This document shows positions 49,043-59,060 of a stretch of DNA of 64,000 nt, one piece after another (the first letter of the stretch is position 1; every line of letters begins with the position of its first letter). The position numbers and the translations under genes are program-made. Source of the DNA: Nakaseomyces glabratus (lineage: Eukaryota; Ascomycota; Saccharomycetes; Saccharomycetales; Saccharomycetaceae); NCBI RefSeq assembly GCF_010111755.1, contig NC_088957.1:496001-560000 (forward strand), read 5' to 3'. Under the pieces are notes generated by a model. The model had not been told where the DNA came from. It did no database searches and was given only the letters and a program-made list of their open reading frames with translations.

Positions 49043-51304
49043 TTATTGAGTTAACGACAAGGTTTCTTCCACTTTAATAGTATCTCTTAGCCTGAACATT
49101 CTCTGTAGCCGGAGTTCTTGTATGGTACACTCAATTGGGGACCATCGAATAATCCGGTCAGTTTTAGAAGGTCTTTGGAAAACTCTAAGTCTCGATGTTT
49201 CATTGAGCAGTGGGGTAAATATATCCATGGTTAGCGCTTCGTCGCCTAGGAAATTCTGTACCTCTTCTTTGCCGGTGATATATACTTCAAGTATATCGAC
49301 TGGTGGCACGTATTTGCCTACCATAGGTAATTCATTCACTACTTTGATGCGTATTTCTTGATCGTATACTATCTCAACATCAATTATGTAAACGTTCAAA
49401 ACATAAATCTTCGGTGTAAGGTGTTGCAAATGATTCAACTGTGAAATATTATGATCTTCCACAACTTCATACTGTGTAATATCTGTAATACATGGAACTT
49501 GCTCCTTTGACTCTCGTGTGGTTTTCGAGGATGCTATATCGCCGTTCACATTCAAAGTCGGAGAAGCAGTCAGATAGGGCTCTGTTTTATTGAATAGCTC
49601 TTTGATGTACGGTTTCTCCCCAATGCTCAATTCATGTAGGTTATCAAGTAGCTCGATATCTCGCTCCACTAAATTCAGCACAGATTGATATAGTTTACAC
49701 TTCATCACTATTCGACAAAGTATTCCATACTTACTAACATTTTTATCCGCAATTTGTGAGTTCTCGTTGACCATAGCGTTGAGATCTTTACCATACTTGG
49801 CTTTGACTTTCATATTAAATTCATTGAAATGATTATAGTATGAAATAACTCTAAAACTTTGGTCATGATCTAATTTTGTATTATAGTCATTGATATACCG
49901 ATCAAATGTATATTTCTGCTCGTATTTCCGGTTTGTTGTAAAATCTGTGAATACGAAATTGGCATAGTTACTATTATCTGTTGAGCACGCTAATAAATAG
50001 CCAAATACAATATAAAATTTTGCGGTATTTTCTTCTTCAATTATCATGTCCTTAAATTGAATGACTTGATCCCGAGTAGACTCATCGATGAAATTTATAC
50101 TGTTGAAGTCGTATCGATTAGAGCATTTACCCTGCTCAGGTACCTTTTCTTTTACTGGCATCTCTGGGTTGAAATCTAATTTCTCTATCGTCCATTTGAA
50201 ACTGTCGTATCCACGAATCTCATATTTCCACTTCTTTACTGTTATGTTTAAATCACCATTAAGATATTTTCGCAGCTTGCTTGAAGTATCAGCTAGTCTA
50301 CCAAAAGTTTCCATGTACTCCAACTTGTTCTTGATAACTACTTCACAGCAATTGTTATTCGGTATGAGAAGTTCATCTACCATTGTTTTTTGTTTGAATA
50401 CTAATCGAAGAGTGAATTTATCTAGATCATCTAAGGACTTAAACCCAACAGGAGACATAGATTGTAATGAACAATGGCTTATGATTACCGACGAATTATC
50501 ACCATTGTATGTCCAGAGTTGGTTTCTATGTGGGTCCATAAAATTCACATAAAGGCAACTATCCTTTTTACTGTGTTTATTGGCAGATGACCCATTGTGG
50601 TTCGTTGGTAGATCATGTTTTGTTGATCCTAATCTTGTCACAGTAGGGTACGATCCCTCGGAAATATTGTCCAAATCGTCATCACTATCAATCAATTCAT
50701 CGTCACTAATTCCCGGTATGCTTGCTTGACTAGTAAACTGCTGCGTGTTCATAGCTTGTGAGTTAAAGTCATTTTGAGATTCCACCATAGTAGTTTGTTT
50801 TGTGAAGAAACTCGTCAGTTTAGTTTGTTTGGTCATTTTAATACCGGATAGAAAATGCACCAGAGTATTTTTGTAGTTATTTAACTTCACAAAATTGAAT
50901 TCTGACTTGATATCAGAGTCCAGTTTTTTCAATGCCAGTAGTATTTTAGAGATTTTATCTTTCTTCTTCTTGTCCAGAGTATTCCAGTTCTCCTGTATAT
51001 AATTAATATCAAGTACTTTTACGTCCACAGGTTGCAACTTGAAAGTCATGTCACCGTTGACCAACTGTAGTCCAGAAGATGTGCACTTAGCCACCACAAA
51101 GCAAAGCTTCTCCAATTGTATTTTCGTTATATTGAATGCATTGGTATCAGAGACTTCCAGGTCACATTCATTTACTACTTCTCTCGCCTGGGCCTCGTCT
51201 ATATCCAACACTCGCACTTCACCTGCGATATCATCCAGCGCTATATGGAACCCATTGTCATCCTTAGATATCGAGGTCAGCACGGCTATGATCTCAATAG
51301 ACAT
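49043..51304 (-). CDS. CDC13: CDC13, telomeric single-strand DNA-binding protein
   Basis: The 753-residue protein occupies the CDC13 (YDL220C) position between FMP45 and DTD1. The likely layout is an N-terminal OB fold (1-155), an acidic disordered linker (155-245), a second OB region (about 246-390), the DNA-binding OB fold (about 395-560, with FYIVFGYLLACSTDNSNYAN) and a C-terminal OB fold. It is shorter than the 924-residue S. cerevisiae protein. Cdc13 binds telomeric G-tails with Stn1 and Ten1, caps chromosome ends, and recruits telomerase and Pol alpha. The linker carries a PIP-box-type sequence QTKLTSFF (160-167). Domain limits are estimates and the call leans on synteny. Confidence 0.85.
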   Translation of the reverse strand: MSIEIIAVLTSISKDDNGFHIALDDIAGEVRVLDIDEAQAREVVNECDLEVSDTNAFNITKIQLEKLCFVVAKCTSSGLQLVNGDMTFKLQPVDVKVLDINYIQENWNTLDKKKKDKISKILLALKKLDSDIKSEFNFVKLNNYKNTLVHFLSGIKMTKQTKLTSFFTKQTTMVESQNDFNSQAMNTQQFTSQASIPGISDDELIDSDDDLDNISEGSYPTVTRLGSTKHDLPTNHNGSSANKHSKKDSCLYVNFMDPHRNQLWTYNGDNSSVIISHCSLQSMSPVGFKSLDDLDKFTLRLVFKQKTMVDELLIPNNNCCEVVIKNKLEYMETFGRLADTSSKLRKYLNGDLNITVKKWKYEIRGYDSFKWTIEKLDFNPEMPVKEKVPEQGKCSNRYDFNSINFIDESTRDQVIQFKDMIIEEENTAKFYIVFGYLLACSTDNSNYANFVFTDFTTNRKYEQKYTFDRYINDYNTKLDHDQSFRVISYYNHFNEFNMKVKAKYGKDLNAMVNENSQIADKNVSKYGILCRIVMKCKLYQSVLNLVERDIELLDNLHELSIGEKPYIKELFNKTEPYLTASPTLNVNGDIASSKTTRESKEQVPCITDITQYEVVEDHNISQLNHLQHLTPKIYVLNVYIIDVEIVYDQEIRIKVVNELPMVGKYVPPVDILEVYITGKEEVQNFLGDEALTMDIFTPLLNETSRLRVFQRPSKTDRIIRWSPIECTIQELRLQRMFRLRDTIKVEETLSLTQ

Positions 51305-51763
51305 CAGATATCCTAATGTGTTCAGATGTGTATAGCCAAAAAAAAATCACACCAAAAGAATATCAGAACCGGCAGGTATAAAAATATGAAACTACCGCTG
51401 GCATCAATAACTATACATTGCGATGAGTGCTCTTAGGTCATGTGCATGGATGCTATTTGAGCCAAACGATCCTTCGGGTTTCCCGTCTTTTCGCGTTTTC
51501 GCGTATCATTCTGTGTGGGATCACTATGGCCAAATCAATGTGATCATGTATCACCTTATACAGCACTTTGAATGACTCTTCTTTTGGAAATTGCCAAGGC
51601 AAAGTGCATCGGGCACCTTGGGTGATCTATGGGACGACGTATATATTGCGAAAGGGTTCAGAACAGTGCATTGGCATAACACTGACGAGACTGGTGAGGT
51701 TAGCATAGATTGACATCTTGCGCAAGAAGAACAGAGCACCAAGCGCCCAAAACTCAATCGACT
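51305..51763. other. Intergenic: divergent CDC13/DTD1 promoter
   Basis: 459 bp with a tandem Swi4/Mbp1-type octamer at 51489-51504 and a GCGATGAG (PAC-like) sequence at 51420. Confidence 0.7.
51489..51504 (-). promoter_or_regulatory. Tandem ACGCGAAA octamers (SBF/MBF) in the CDC13 promoter
   Basis: The plus strand reads TTTCGCGT twice with no spacer, which is ACGCGAAA twice in CDC13 orientation. The pair lies about 185 bp upstream of the CDC13 ATG. ACGCGAAA combines SCB and MCB cores. Confidence 0.7.
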
Positions 51764-52213
51764 ATGAGGATAGTGATACAGAAGGTCAGCCAGGCCATGG
51801 TGAAAGTGGACAATGAGATAGTATCTCAAATTGCCAAGGGGTATATGCTGCTTGTTGGTATAAGCACAGAGGACACAATTGCCGATGCGCAGAAGCTCTC
51901 CAACAAAGTGCTGAACTTGAGATTGTTTGAGACGGGCGACCAGTTCTGGAAGCATTCTATCCAGGACGTACAGGGCGAGATCCTGAGTGTCTCGCAGTTC
52001 ACGCTGATGGCGCGTACCAAGAAAGGTAACAAACCGGATTTCCACAAGGCTCAGAAAGGGGAGCACGCACAGGAGCTTTACAACCAGTTCCTGGACCTGT
52101 TGAAGACCACACTGGGCGCAGACAAAGTCAAGGACGGCCAGTTTGGCGCTATGATGAGCTGCTCATTGACCAACGAGGGACCAGTGACTATCATTCTAGA
52201 CTCTACAGAGTAG
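51764..52213 (+). CDS. DTD1: DTD1, D-aminoacyl-tRNA deacylase
   Basis: The 149-residue protein begins MRIVIQKVSQAMVKVD and carries both DTD signatures: SVSQFTLMA (acyl-pocket Ser-Gln) and the cross-subunit loop TNEGPVTIIL. The family hydrolyses D-aminoacyl-tRNAs such as D-Tyr-tRNA. The open frame extends upstream to a TTG at 51710, but the ATG at 51764 gives the standard family N-terminus. S. cerevisiae DTD1 (YDL219W) contains an intron near its 5' end; here the reading frame is continuous with no splice signals. Divergent from CDC13 as in S. cerevisiae. Confidence 0.95.
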   Translation: MRIVIQKVSQAMVKVDNEIVSQIAKGYMLLVGISTEDTIADAQKLSNKVLNLRLFETGDQFWKHSIQDVQGEILSVSQFTLMARTKKGNKPDFHKAQKGEHAQELYNQFLDLLKTTLGADKVKDGQFGAMMSCSLTNEGPVTIILDSTE

Positions 52214-52217
52214 ACGT

Positions 52218-52266
52218 AATTGTATACCCGCAATTGTATACCCGCAATTGTATACCCGCAATTGTA
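52218..52266. repeat. 14-bp tandem repeat, 3.5 copies, just after the DTD1 stop
   Basis: AATTGTATACCCGC is repeated perfectly three times and followed by AATTGTA. The first copy starts 4 bp beyond the stop codon. Each unit holds a TACCCG core. Confidence 0.95.
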
Positions 52267-54535
52267 CTGCAAGACAACGTATGTACTAATAGAGAGACAG
52301 ATACTGGACGCAATTCTCTAATATACATAAGTACGAATGTAACGCTGAATGAAACTATAGACATCTTCATCCCCGGGACCCGAAAACCCCGAAGATCGAT
52401 GAGATTGACTTCCTTCTATGCCAATGGATTTCCATCACCTTCTGCTGTATTCGATCAGGGGGGGGGGAGGCATATTCTACTCGGGTGTACGTGTTCTAAA
52501 ACAGCAATACACCACGATATAACATGATCCCCCTGGTTCCCATTGCAGAGTTTAAAAGACATACATAAAATGCAGAACCCGTGCACCACAATACGTAGTT
52601 CTGTTTCGATTTTTCTAAAACTTTTACGGTACATATTTAGAAGCGGTTGACGTTTTCTTTTCTTGCACTGCAAGCATAGAAGGGATCCCGGACATCGGTG
52701 GCCGGGAACCAGCTGCATCGGTCTAAAATGTAGAGAAAAAAAAGGGGATCTTCCTATTGCTCAGATGAGACAGGAGGCAAAAAAAGATAGAATCCCAAAT
52801 AGGAAATGATGGGTCTTTCTTATTCTAAAAAAAAATCTGTTGGGACGTCTCTTGAACATATGTGCGCAGTTATTAGAAGCCAATTTGTGTCAATGGCCCG
52901 GGATTAAGTTAGAAACATTCGCAGGAAACTCCTTACGTAACTACAAAAAAGTCTCAAGTCGCAGTCTCAATAAACTCCGTGTATCTTGAGTACTAAGGGG
53001 GCGGGTGAGGGATTGCCGGACAAAAAAAATTTTCTCAAGCGAAAAGACGAACATCGAAAAACAAAAGATAATAAAACCTCGCTGTCCAATCACACAGACA
53101 CGGCTGTACACCGAACTAAAATCCCAACACACCCCTAAGTTTCTCTCTTGGGCACAACGCAAAGCACCGGATGATATGAGCAAATCCCCGAAGCACCGAG
53201 TGAAGATAGGTCCGCAAGATAGAATGCTGTGGTTTGATTCTGAAACAAAGGGGGAGAGAGAGAGAACAGCAATTTATTTTCTGAATCATAATCCCGGAGA
53301 ACGCAGTTAACAGCAAAAATGAAAAACATAAGAGACACAGAAAAGAACGCACAAGCAGATATGTAAAGAACACGAAACACACTTATTCATAGCTTTTGTA
53401 GGGGATGTTCTATGAAATTGAAACTATGAAAGGATAAGTAATGCTCGAGTACCTGCTCTGTACTGTTCTGTGCAATTACAGTTGCAAGGTTGAAGAAGCC
53501 AATAACACTAACCAAAGCAGAACATCAAAAATCCCTCCTTTCTATCGCCCCCCCCCTGTTCAGTACCACTCCCTAAATCTTTCCCTAGCATAGTCCGGAG
53601 AATCTGAATATGCTTTAGAAACATATGCAGAGGGAATATTCTTTTGGCTGCGGGCAATCAGGTACATCCTCCCATAACGAGTAGCGCATGAGGTTCCCTG
53701 TAGCCCGATGAGATGAGCCAAGCATAGAACATACTGCACAAACCTTAAATCTGTTCCATAAATTTCCATAATTGAAAGTGCAATAGGGGACCCCTTTTTT
53801 TCTATTCCGCTTCCATAAGAATTTGCGCTTAGTACTGCAACGGTTTAAGAGGGAATGATTGGCAAAGGGAGACATGAGATGCCCTTCAAGAATAAAAAGT
53901 ACAGAGAAAAACAGTAGACTCGCACACACCGAAGAACTTCTTACTCAATGAGCGGGTACTTTAGAGCGTACGGGATTTTCTATCGGAGGGAGGAGACAAG
54001 AGCGGAGAGAGAGAAAAAAAAGGAGACAAGAATATAGAGCACCATTGTTCCGCGACATATTCTGAGTATATCTGGCATGGCTCTAGCTCCGTCCCTTCTT
54101 TTCCCGGCTGTAATAGCATTTCCTTTTCTAAGAAAATTCAATGAAAAAAATAAAATTTCTTCAGAAACACCTGCAGCAAAACAAATAGGCGGTTAAAAAT
54201 AAATGATGAGAATAACTTGGATTTCTAAGCAATTACCGCAAGGAAAATTTGTTCCCCTTCTAAAATTCTAATTCTCGCCTAGAAACTCGAGTGCAGTTCA
54301 ATCTAAAACATGGTTATTAGCTAATACACACAATTCGCCCAACACGCAATTCGCTGTATCTGTATCTTCTCTTCTGTGTGGTAAATTAACAGTTAGCTCT
54401 TTCTATTTGTAAGATTAATGTCCTGAAAATCCCGCACTGTCAAGGAACCGCAGGCTTATGAAAGGAACTGTTTCTCTGTGCGGCTATTGGCTGCTTTCAT
54501 AAGTAAAAGGGGGAGGTTGGGCCAAAAAAAAAAAG

Positions 54536-54543
54536 TATAAATA
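54536..54543 (+). promoter_or_regulatory. TATA box of YDL218W
   Basis: TATAAATA lies 129 bp upstream of the start codon, with an AAGGGGG stress-type element about 30 bp further upstream. Confidence 0.6.
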
Positions 54544-54664
54544 GGCGGCAGGTTACGCATCCAATTCATCCTCAATCTCTAAATAACAAAGAAAGAAAAA
54601 TAAAACCAACAGTGTTTATTTACAATACAAACAAACTTAATATAAAAAAAACCATATACGAAAA

Positions 54665-55435
54665 ATGACTGCTTCAAGTGCTATGAAGAACTTTGGGTTA
54701 TTCTCCCTAAGATTTTTTGAATTCGGTTCTGCCGTTGTTGTGCTGGGTACACTTGGTTACACAGTGCATGGCTACCACTTCCATGGTTCTAAGAGAACCA
54801 ACTTCGTGTTGGCACAAGCTGCTATCTCTACTTTCTACAGCTTGTGTACATGCTTGCTAACTTTGGCTGTGCCACAATTGATCTTCGTTGGTCTTTACTG
54901 GTTCTGGGAATTGATTATGACCATGCTATGGTTGGCCGCTTTCATTGTTGACGCTAAGGTTCAAGGTGACGACGGCTGCCACAACAGAAGATCCACTACT
55001 TACGAACCACACAGAGGTTCTCAAGAAGAATTCCAAGCAACTAACGGTGAATACAACCCATTCACTGGTAAGTACACCACCAACGACTACAAGCGTCCAT
55101 GCCACACCGGTAAGGCCTCCATTGCCTTCGCTGGTCTATGTTTCGTCTTGTACTTGACCTCCACCATTATTCTAGGTGTTAGAGTTATGACTCCAATCGT
55201 TAAGAAGTACGGCTCTAAGGGTTTGATGATGAAGGGTTCCGACATGAACGACAACAGCTTGAACAGATTCCATGGTTTGGACTTGGTCAAGCCATTGGAC
55301 GATGCTTACAACTACGATCCAGAACAAGGTATGGGTGAAACTGCCCCACAAGACTCTGCTTCTTCTCACGAATACAACCAAGAGAAGTTGAATGAACAAC
55401 CACGTGCTTCTGGTGACACTGCTGTCCAAGCTTAA
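54665..55435 (+). CDS. YDL218W-like MARVEL-domain membrane protein
   Basis: The 256-residue protein has four hydrophobic helices (about 14-33, 45-68, 72-95 and 148-172) in the MARVEL arrangement, with HGSKRTNFVLAQAAISTFYS between the first two. A hydrophilic loop (about 98-145) and a Glu/Gln/Asn-rich C-terminal tail follow. Position between DTD1 and TIM22 identifies YDL218W, an uncharacterised S. cerevisiae protein with a putative plasma-membrane or vacuolar location. Strongly biased codons (TTG, GGT, AAG, AAC) suggest high expression. A TATA box and stress-type elements suggest inducibility. Its role may relate to membrane microdomains like the FMP45 product, but that is inference. Confidence 0.88.
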   Translation: MTASSAMKNFGLFSLRFFEFGSAVVVLGTLGYTVHGYHFHGSKRTNFVLAQAAISTFYSLCTCLLTLAVPQLIFVGLYWFWELIMTMLWLAAFIVDAKVQGDDGCHNRRSTTYEPHRGSQEEFQATNGEYNPFTGKYTTNDYKRPCHTGKASIAFAGLCFVLYLTSTIILGVRVMTPIVKKYGSKGLMMKGSDMNDNSLNRFHGLDLVKPLDDAYNYDPEQGMGETAPQDSASSHEYNQEKLNEQPRASGDTAVQA

Positions 55436-56109
55436 ACTTGAAAGAACTGAAACACATGGGTAGAACATTATTTTTTTTCATGGCGCTAATGTCATTAAAA
55501 ATGATGTCATCACCTTTTATTTTTAGTAGATTTACTCAAGTTTATGCCAAGTATTCTTTTTTGATGAATTACATTCGTTGAAAGGGAAGGGATTAGATAA
55601 TGCTTCAGATCCGTTCAGACATTTCTTATAACTGCAAATCAGTGTATTTCTTTTACGGTAAGGATCATTGATTTATTAGTAAATGGACGGTTTTTGAAAA
55701 AAGGTTTAAGCTAGCTGAATCTTATTTCAGGGAAGAATTATTCTATTTCCAAAAACTTTTTTCTGAGATATATATTCTTTTTTCTTTCTATTTCTGTCGC
55801 AGATATGAGCACTAATTTATGAGAGAGCTACCAATGCTCTCTCAGTATCCTTTTAGATTTAATTTTCACAATCTTAATTTTAATTAATAATTGTTTAATT
55901 CTATAAAATTAATTAATACCAAAACTTAATAGTATCTATAAAAAGTTACAATATAGAATTCTTCATTATATATATTAAATTTTTTCTGCGTGTTTCTACA
56001 GATGACGATTTTATGATGCATATATGTACTATTAACAAGTAAAATACAGAAATAATTTCTGTATCTAAAAGTTCCCTTATATCTGAAAAGAGTTTCAAAA
56101 CTCATTAGA
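55436..56109. other. Intergenic: convergent YDL218W/TIM22 3' region
   Basis: 674 bp of AT-rich DNA. An imperfect hairpin around 55822-55842 (GAGAGAGCTACC...GCTCTCTC) stands out. Otherwise nothing is seen. Confidence 0.55.
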
Positions 56110-56691
56110 TTATTGTTTAAAATCATTTTCAGGAGGTCTACCGTCTTCGCTCTTCATGTACATGTCGATTGCTGCTGAGAATGCAGCAAAACCTGCACAG
56201 CCAACCAATGCTGCTTGAGGGCCACTCTTGTAGGCCAGTCCACCACCTGTTATACAACCAGCTGTAATACCATTGTATATATCGTTCTTGGCTCGCAGAC
56301 TCTCCACAGCACACTCTACACCAGCATATATCATACCTATATAACCGAAATTCTTTGCGCTAGAATAAGCCCTCTTACCCATATCAGCGAATTGTAATTT
56401 CACTTGCTGTCTTAATGGCAGGTCTGCCATTTGTTGTACAGCTCCACTCATGCCACCTGGAACGGGAGTATGGAGCGGGGTATCATAGGCCATAGAAGCC
56501 ATGAACAAACCTAACACACCACCTAACGCAAAACCAGTGGCACCACTTATTACTGACTTACCGGGACACGATGACATGAATCCCACAACCATCTCTGCAC
56601 CGCGCTCACCTTGTTCATCGGGCGACAGCTCTCCAAATGCTTTCTTCTCCGGTGGTGACAAATACTCCAGCCCAAACCCACGATATACCAT
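56110..56691 (-). CDS. TIM22: TIM22, carrier translocase pore subunit
   Basis: The 193-residue Tim17/22/23-family protein has four Gly-rich membrane segments, starting with [20 protein letters not shown]. The later segments include [17 protein letters not shown] and [20 protein letters not shown]. It keeps the cysteine near residue 42 (SSCPGKS) and that in AGVECAVE, which pair as a disulfide in S. cerevisiae Tim22. It forms the inner-membrane channel that inserts carrier proteins and Tim23. S. cerevisiae Tim22 (YDL217C) has 207 residues. Synteny with YDL218W and RRI1 is exact. Confidence 0.96.
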   Translation of the reverse strand: MVYRGFGLEYLSPPEKKAFGELSPDEQGERGAEMVVGFMSSCPGKSVISGATGFALGGVLGLFMASMAYDTPLHTPVPGGMSGAVQQMADLPLRQQVKLQFADMGKRAYSSAKNFGYIGMIYAGVECAVESLRAKNDIYNGITAGCITGGGLAYKSGPQAALVGCAGFAAFSAAIDMYMKSEDGRPPENDFKQ

Positions 56692-57033
56692 TATTTATCA
56701 ATTTCTCTTGCCTATTTTATATCACTTCTAAGTTTTTGTTAAAATTGCAGTATTGTGAGTAATATATCAACCAAGTTCTATGTATGAATGATAGTATAAA
56801 TCATGACGCAAATATAGATGGAAACATGATTCCATGATCAAGACATGTGTGACAGCCCATAGGTATCGATCAAGAGCGATGACTTTGATGATTGCCCATA
56901 TCACTACTTTTTCTAGCACTTCGTACCTTTTGACTTCCAAGCTGTCACTTCTATCTGCTGTGACAGCTTTGGTTATATATAAATAACATATTACTATGTA
57001 TGTTCATTACACGTTAGATTCATTATATTCGTA
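56692..57033. other. Intergenic: TIM22 promoter / RRI1 3' flank
   Basis: 342 bp. The TGTGACAG sequence occurs twice (56848 and 56959). No other signal is seen. Confidence 0.5.
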
Positions 57034-58431
57034 TCATTTTGAGAACATGTCACGATACATTCTAAGTCGGTAGTATTGTCGAAGCTTGAGACGTAGCAGT
57101 ATTTCCTTTTGAGTTAGGTAATCATTCTTCAGCGATTCGTGAAAATCATCTATGCACTTTGACTCAAATGCATCCTGTGCACTAGCAGTTCGTATGTTAA
57201 AGTTTTTATTTTCAGGCCTATCCTTTCCCTCAAATATAACGCCATATCTAGATGATTGTATAGCAGGTAAAATATGGGGTCGTTTTGGTGAATTGCGTTC
57301 TTGTTGGTTGTTTTGATTGTTCATCTGTGTATGGATCGATGATGTACGAGATGGATCAGCGATAGTATTTATGCTGCTAGCTACACTATCAAAAGCACTA
57401 CAATTTCTATCTTCCATTTCGATATCGCTACTGGAACCAATAGATGACACGCTGTTTGATCTCATAATGTTTACCCGAGACCCATTACCGTTCGATGTAG
57501 CCGCAAATGCAAATTCATGTGCAGTTTGAATTATTCTTCCAGGAGTAGAAATTGACTTGTTAGTAGTTGTATCTTCAGTATGTGCAGTGTTTTCAATTTT
57601 TTCCATTATCTTAAAGTTACGCCATTGTTTGACTGTCTCAGACAGTTTCTGAAGATAGTTTGACTCTAAATTCCTTGATTCTATACTGTTAAATGGAATC
57701 TTTACAGATAGCGGATTTTCTAGTTTGTTTAACTCAGAATCGAAAACTGTAGTGTTCAATTCATAAAAGTTTGTATCATCGTTTTGATCTTGATATGTTC
57801 TAAAAGAACCAATCCTAACCTTCTGATCATTCTTACTTTTATGAGGATCCACCACAATTGCAAGGTATGGGTCTTGATGTTGCTGATTTAATGATTGAGT
57901 CTGCATGTCAATATTACTTAGCCAACAGTCATAACCAGGATGGGAATGGTACCAGCCAATGATATTTAAATTCTCTTCATTTCTTGTATATGATCGTTCC
58001 ACCATTTCGTGATAAAATTGGACCATATATTCATATGATTCCATATGTGCATTAACCATAGTCTCTGTTCCTTCAACAGGTAATTCAAAACAATCAAATA
58101 TAACAAATGTGTTCCCTATAACATTACCTAAAAGCATTCCCATCACTTCAATATTCCCACCTTTTGTAGCATGACACAGTATTTTTGAGCATGCAAGTTT
58201 AGAAAGCAGGACATTTTGATAGAATAGTGGACTGTTTTTAGTGCTATCTATAGCCTTCCTGTTTTTTAAAGAACAAACTTGGTTCAAAAGACTAAGTTGG
58301 TCTATGGATTCCTTTTCATTTCCTGCTATGTTATTTTTATGTTTACTATTTTGTACCTCATAATCTCTAATATTGTAATCTAGTAACTTAGACTCCAAAT
58401 CTGAAACATTCAAAGATGGAAAGTCATCCAT
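57034..58431 (-). CDS. RRI1: RRI1, CSN5-type deneddylase of the COP9 signalosome
   Basis: The 465-residue protein has a complete JAMM/MPN+ motif: Glu95 in GGNIEVMGMLLG, then HSHPGYDCWLSNID with His162, His164, Ser172 and Asp175. It cleaves Rub1/Nedd8 from cullins as the catalytic COP9 subunit. The C-terminal half has a Ser/Asn-rich region followed by a basic helical end. S. cerevisiae Rri1 (YDL216C) has 440 residues, and TIM22 and GDH2 are the same neighbours. All metal ligands are present, so it should be active. Confidence 0.95.
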   Translation of the reverse strand: MDDFPSLNVSDLESKLLDYNIRDYEVQNSKHKNNIAGNEKESIDQLSLLNQVCSLKNRKAIDSTKNSPLFYQNVLLSKLACSKILCHATKGGNIEVMGMLLGNVIGNTFVIFDCFELPVEGTETMVNAHMESYEYMVQFYHEMVERSYTRNEENLNIIGWYHSHPGYDCWLSNIDMQTQSLNQQHQDPYLAIVVDPHKSKNDQKVRIGSFRTYQDQNDDTNFYELNTTVFDSELNKLENPLSVKIPFNSIESRNLESNYLQKLSETVKQWRNFKIMEKIENTAHTEDTTTNKSISTPGRIIQTAHEFAFAATSNGNGSRVNIMRSNSVSSIGSSSDIEMEDRNCSAFDSVASSINTIADPSRTSSIHTQMNNQNNQQERNSPKRPHILPAIQSSRYGVIFEGKDRPENKNFNIRTASAQDAFESKCIDDFHESLKNDYLTQKEILLRLKLRQYYRLRMYRDMFSK

Positions 58432-59060
58432 AGTATATTTAGGCTTAACTAACTATGGATTATTGTTCTATAACTTCATTAGTTGCTCTCTGAGTCTTTG
58501 CAACAAGTACTGTATTTAGGGTAGATTAATCCTTCTGTTGAGTTTGAAAGAACCAATGAGTATGTTAAAGCAGTGTATGTTTTGTAATCAATTGTGAACA
58601 CAACCATTTGATGTTCTTGATATGCAAGACTTAAATAAGTTCTTTTCCAAATCGTTATTTTAAGGTTGGCATTGCATGATGCACGACCGATGGCTAAGTC
58701 ATCTCAATTAATGCGGATTCCGGCACTTTAACTCTCATTTCTTGTACAAGCATGTGCAAAATGGGACTATGAATATTTATATTATTAAATCTAAGCTAAA
58801 AGGCTGCTCATTTGTACAGGAGATTTACTAATTCTTAAATACATGTCAATAATAATAGTTTAAATGCATAAAAAGACTTTTTTTTTTTTTAATATAACAT
58901 GCAAAAAAATAAGTTAGAAAAGAATTTCATGGGCATGAGAAAATGCTAGACAGCAAGCTTATTTCATTCAAAGTCAGTACTTTTAATTAGTAATGGCTAG
59001 ATAATGAGATGATGTCAACACTTTGTGGTTAAGACAGACTACAGAGACTTGCTGTCGAAT
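58432..59060. other. Intergenic: RRI1 promoter / GDH2 3' flank
   Basis: 629 bp with a T12-type tract near 58879. No gene or strong element is seen. Confidence 0.5.

Larger units (their letters stand above)
52214..54664. other. Intergenic: 2.45-kb region upstream of YDL218W
   Basis: The longest gap in the window. Contents: a 14-bp repeat just after DTD1 (52218), G10 at 52458, C9 at 53548, CACGAAA at 53371, an AAGGGGG stress-type element near 54507 and a TATA box at 54536. Frames near 52455, 52941, 53005, 53116 and 53615 start at non-ATG codons or overlap one another without family signatures. Confidence 0.65.

Noticed and set aside
52941..53929. Open frames in the DTD1-YDL218W interval
   Set aside because: The ones I checked start at GTG, and the frames overlap each other on both strands without family signatures.
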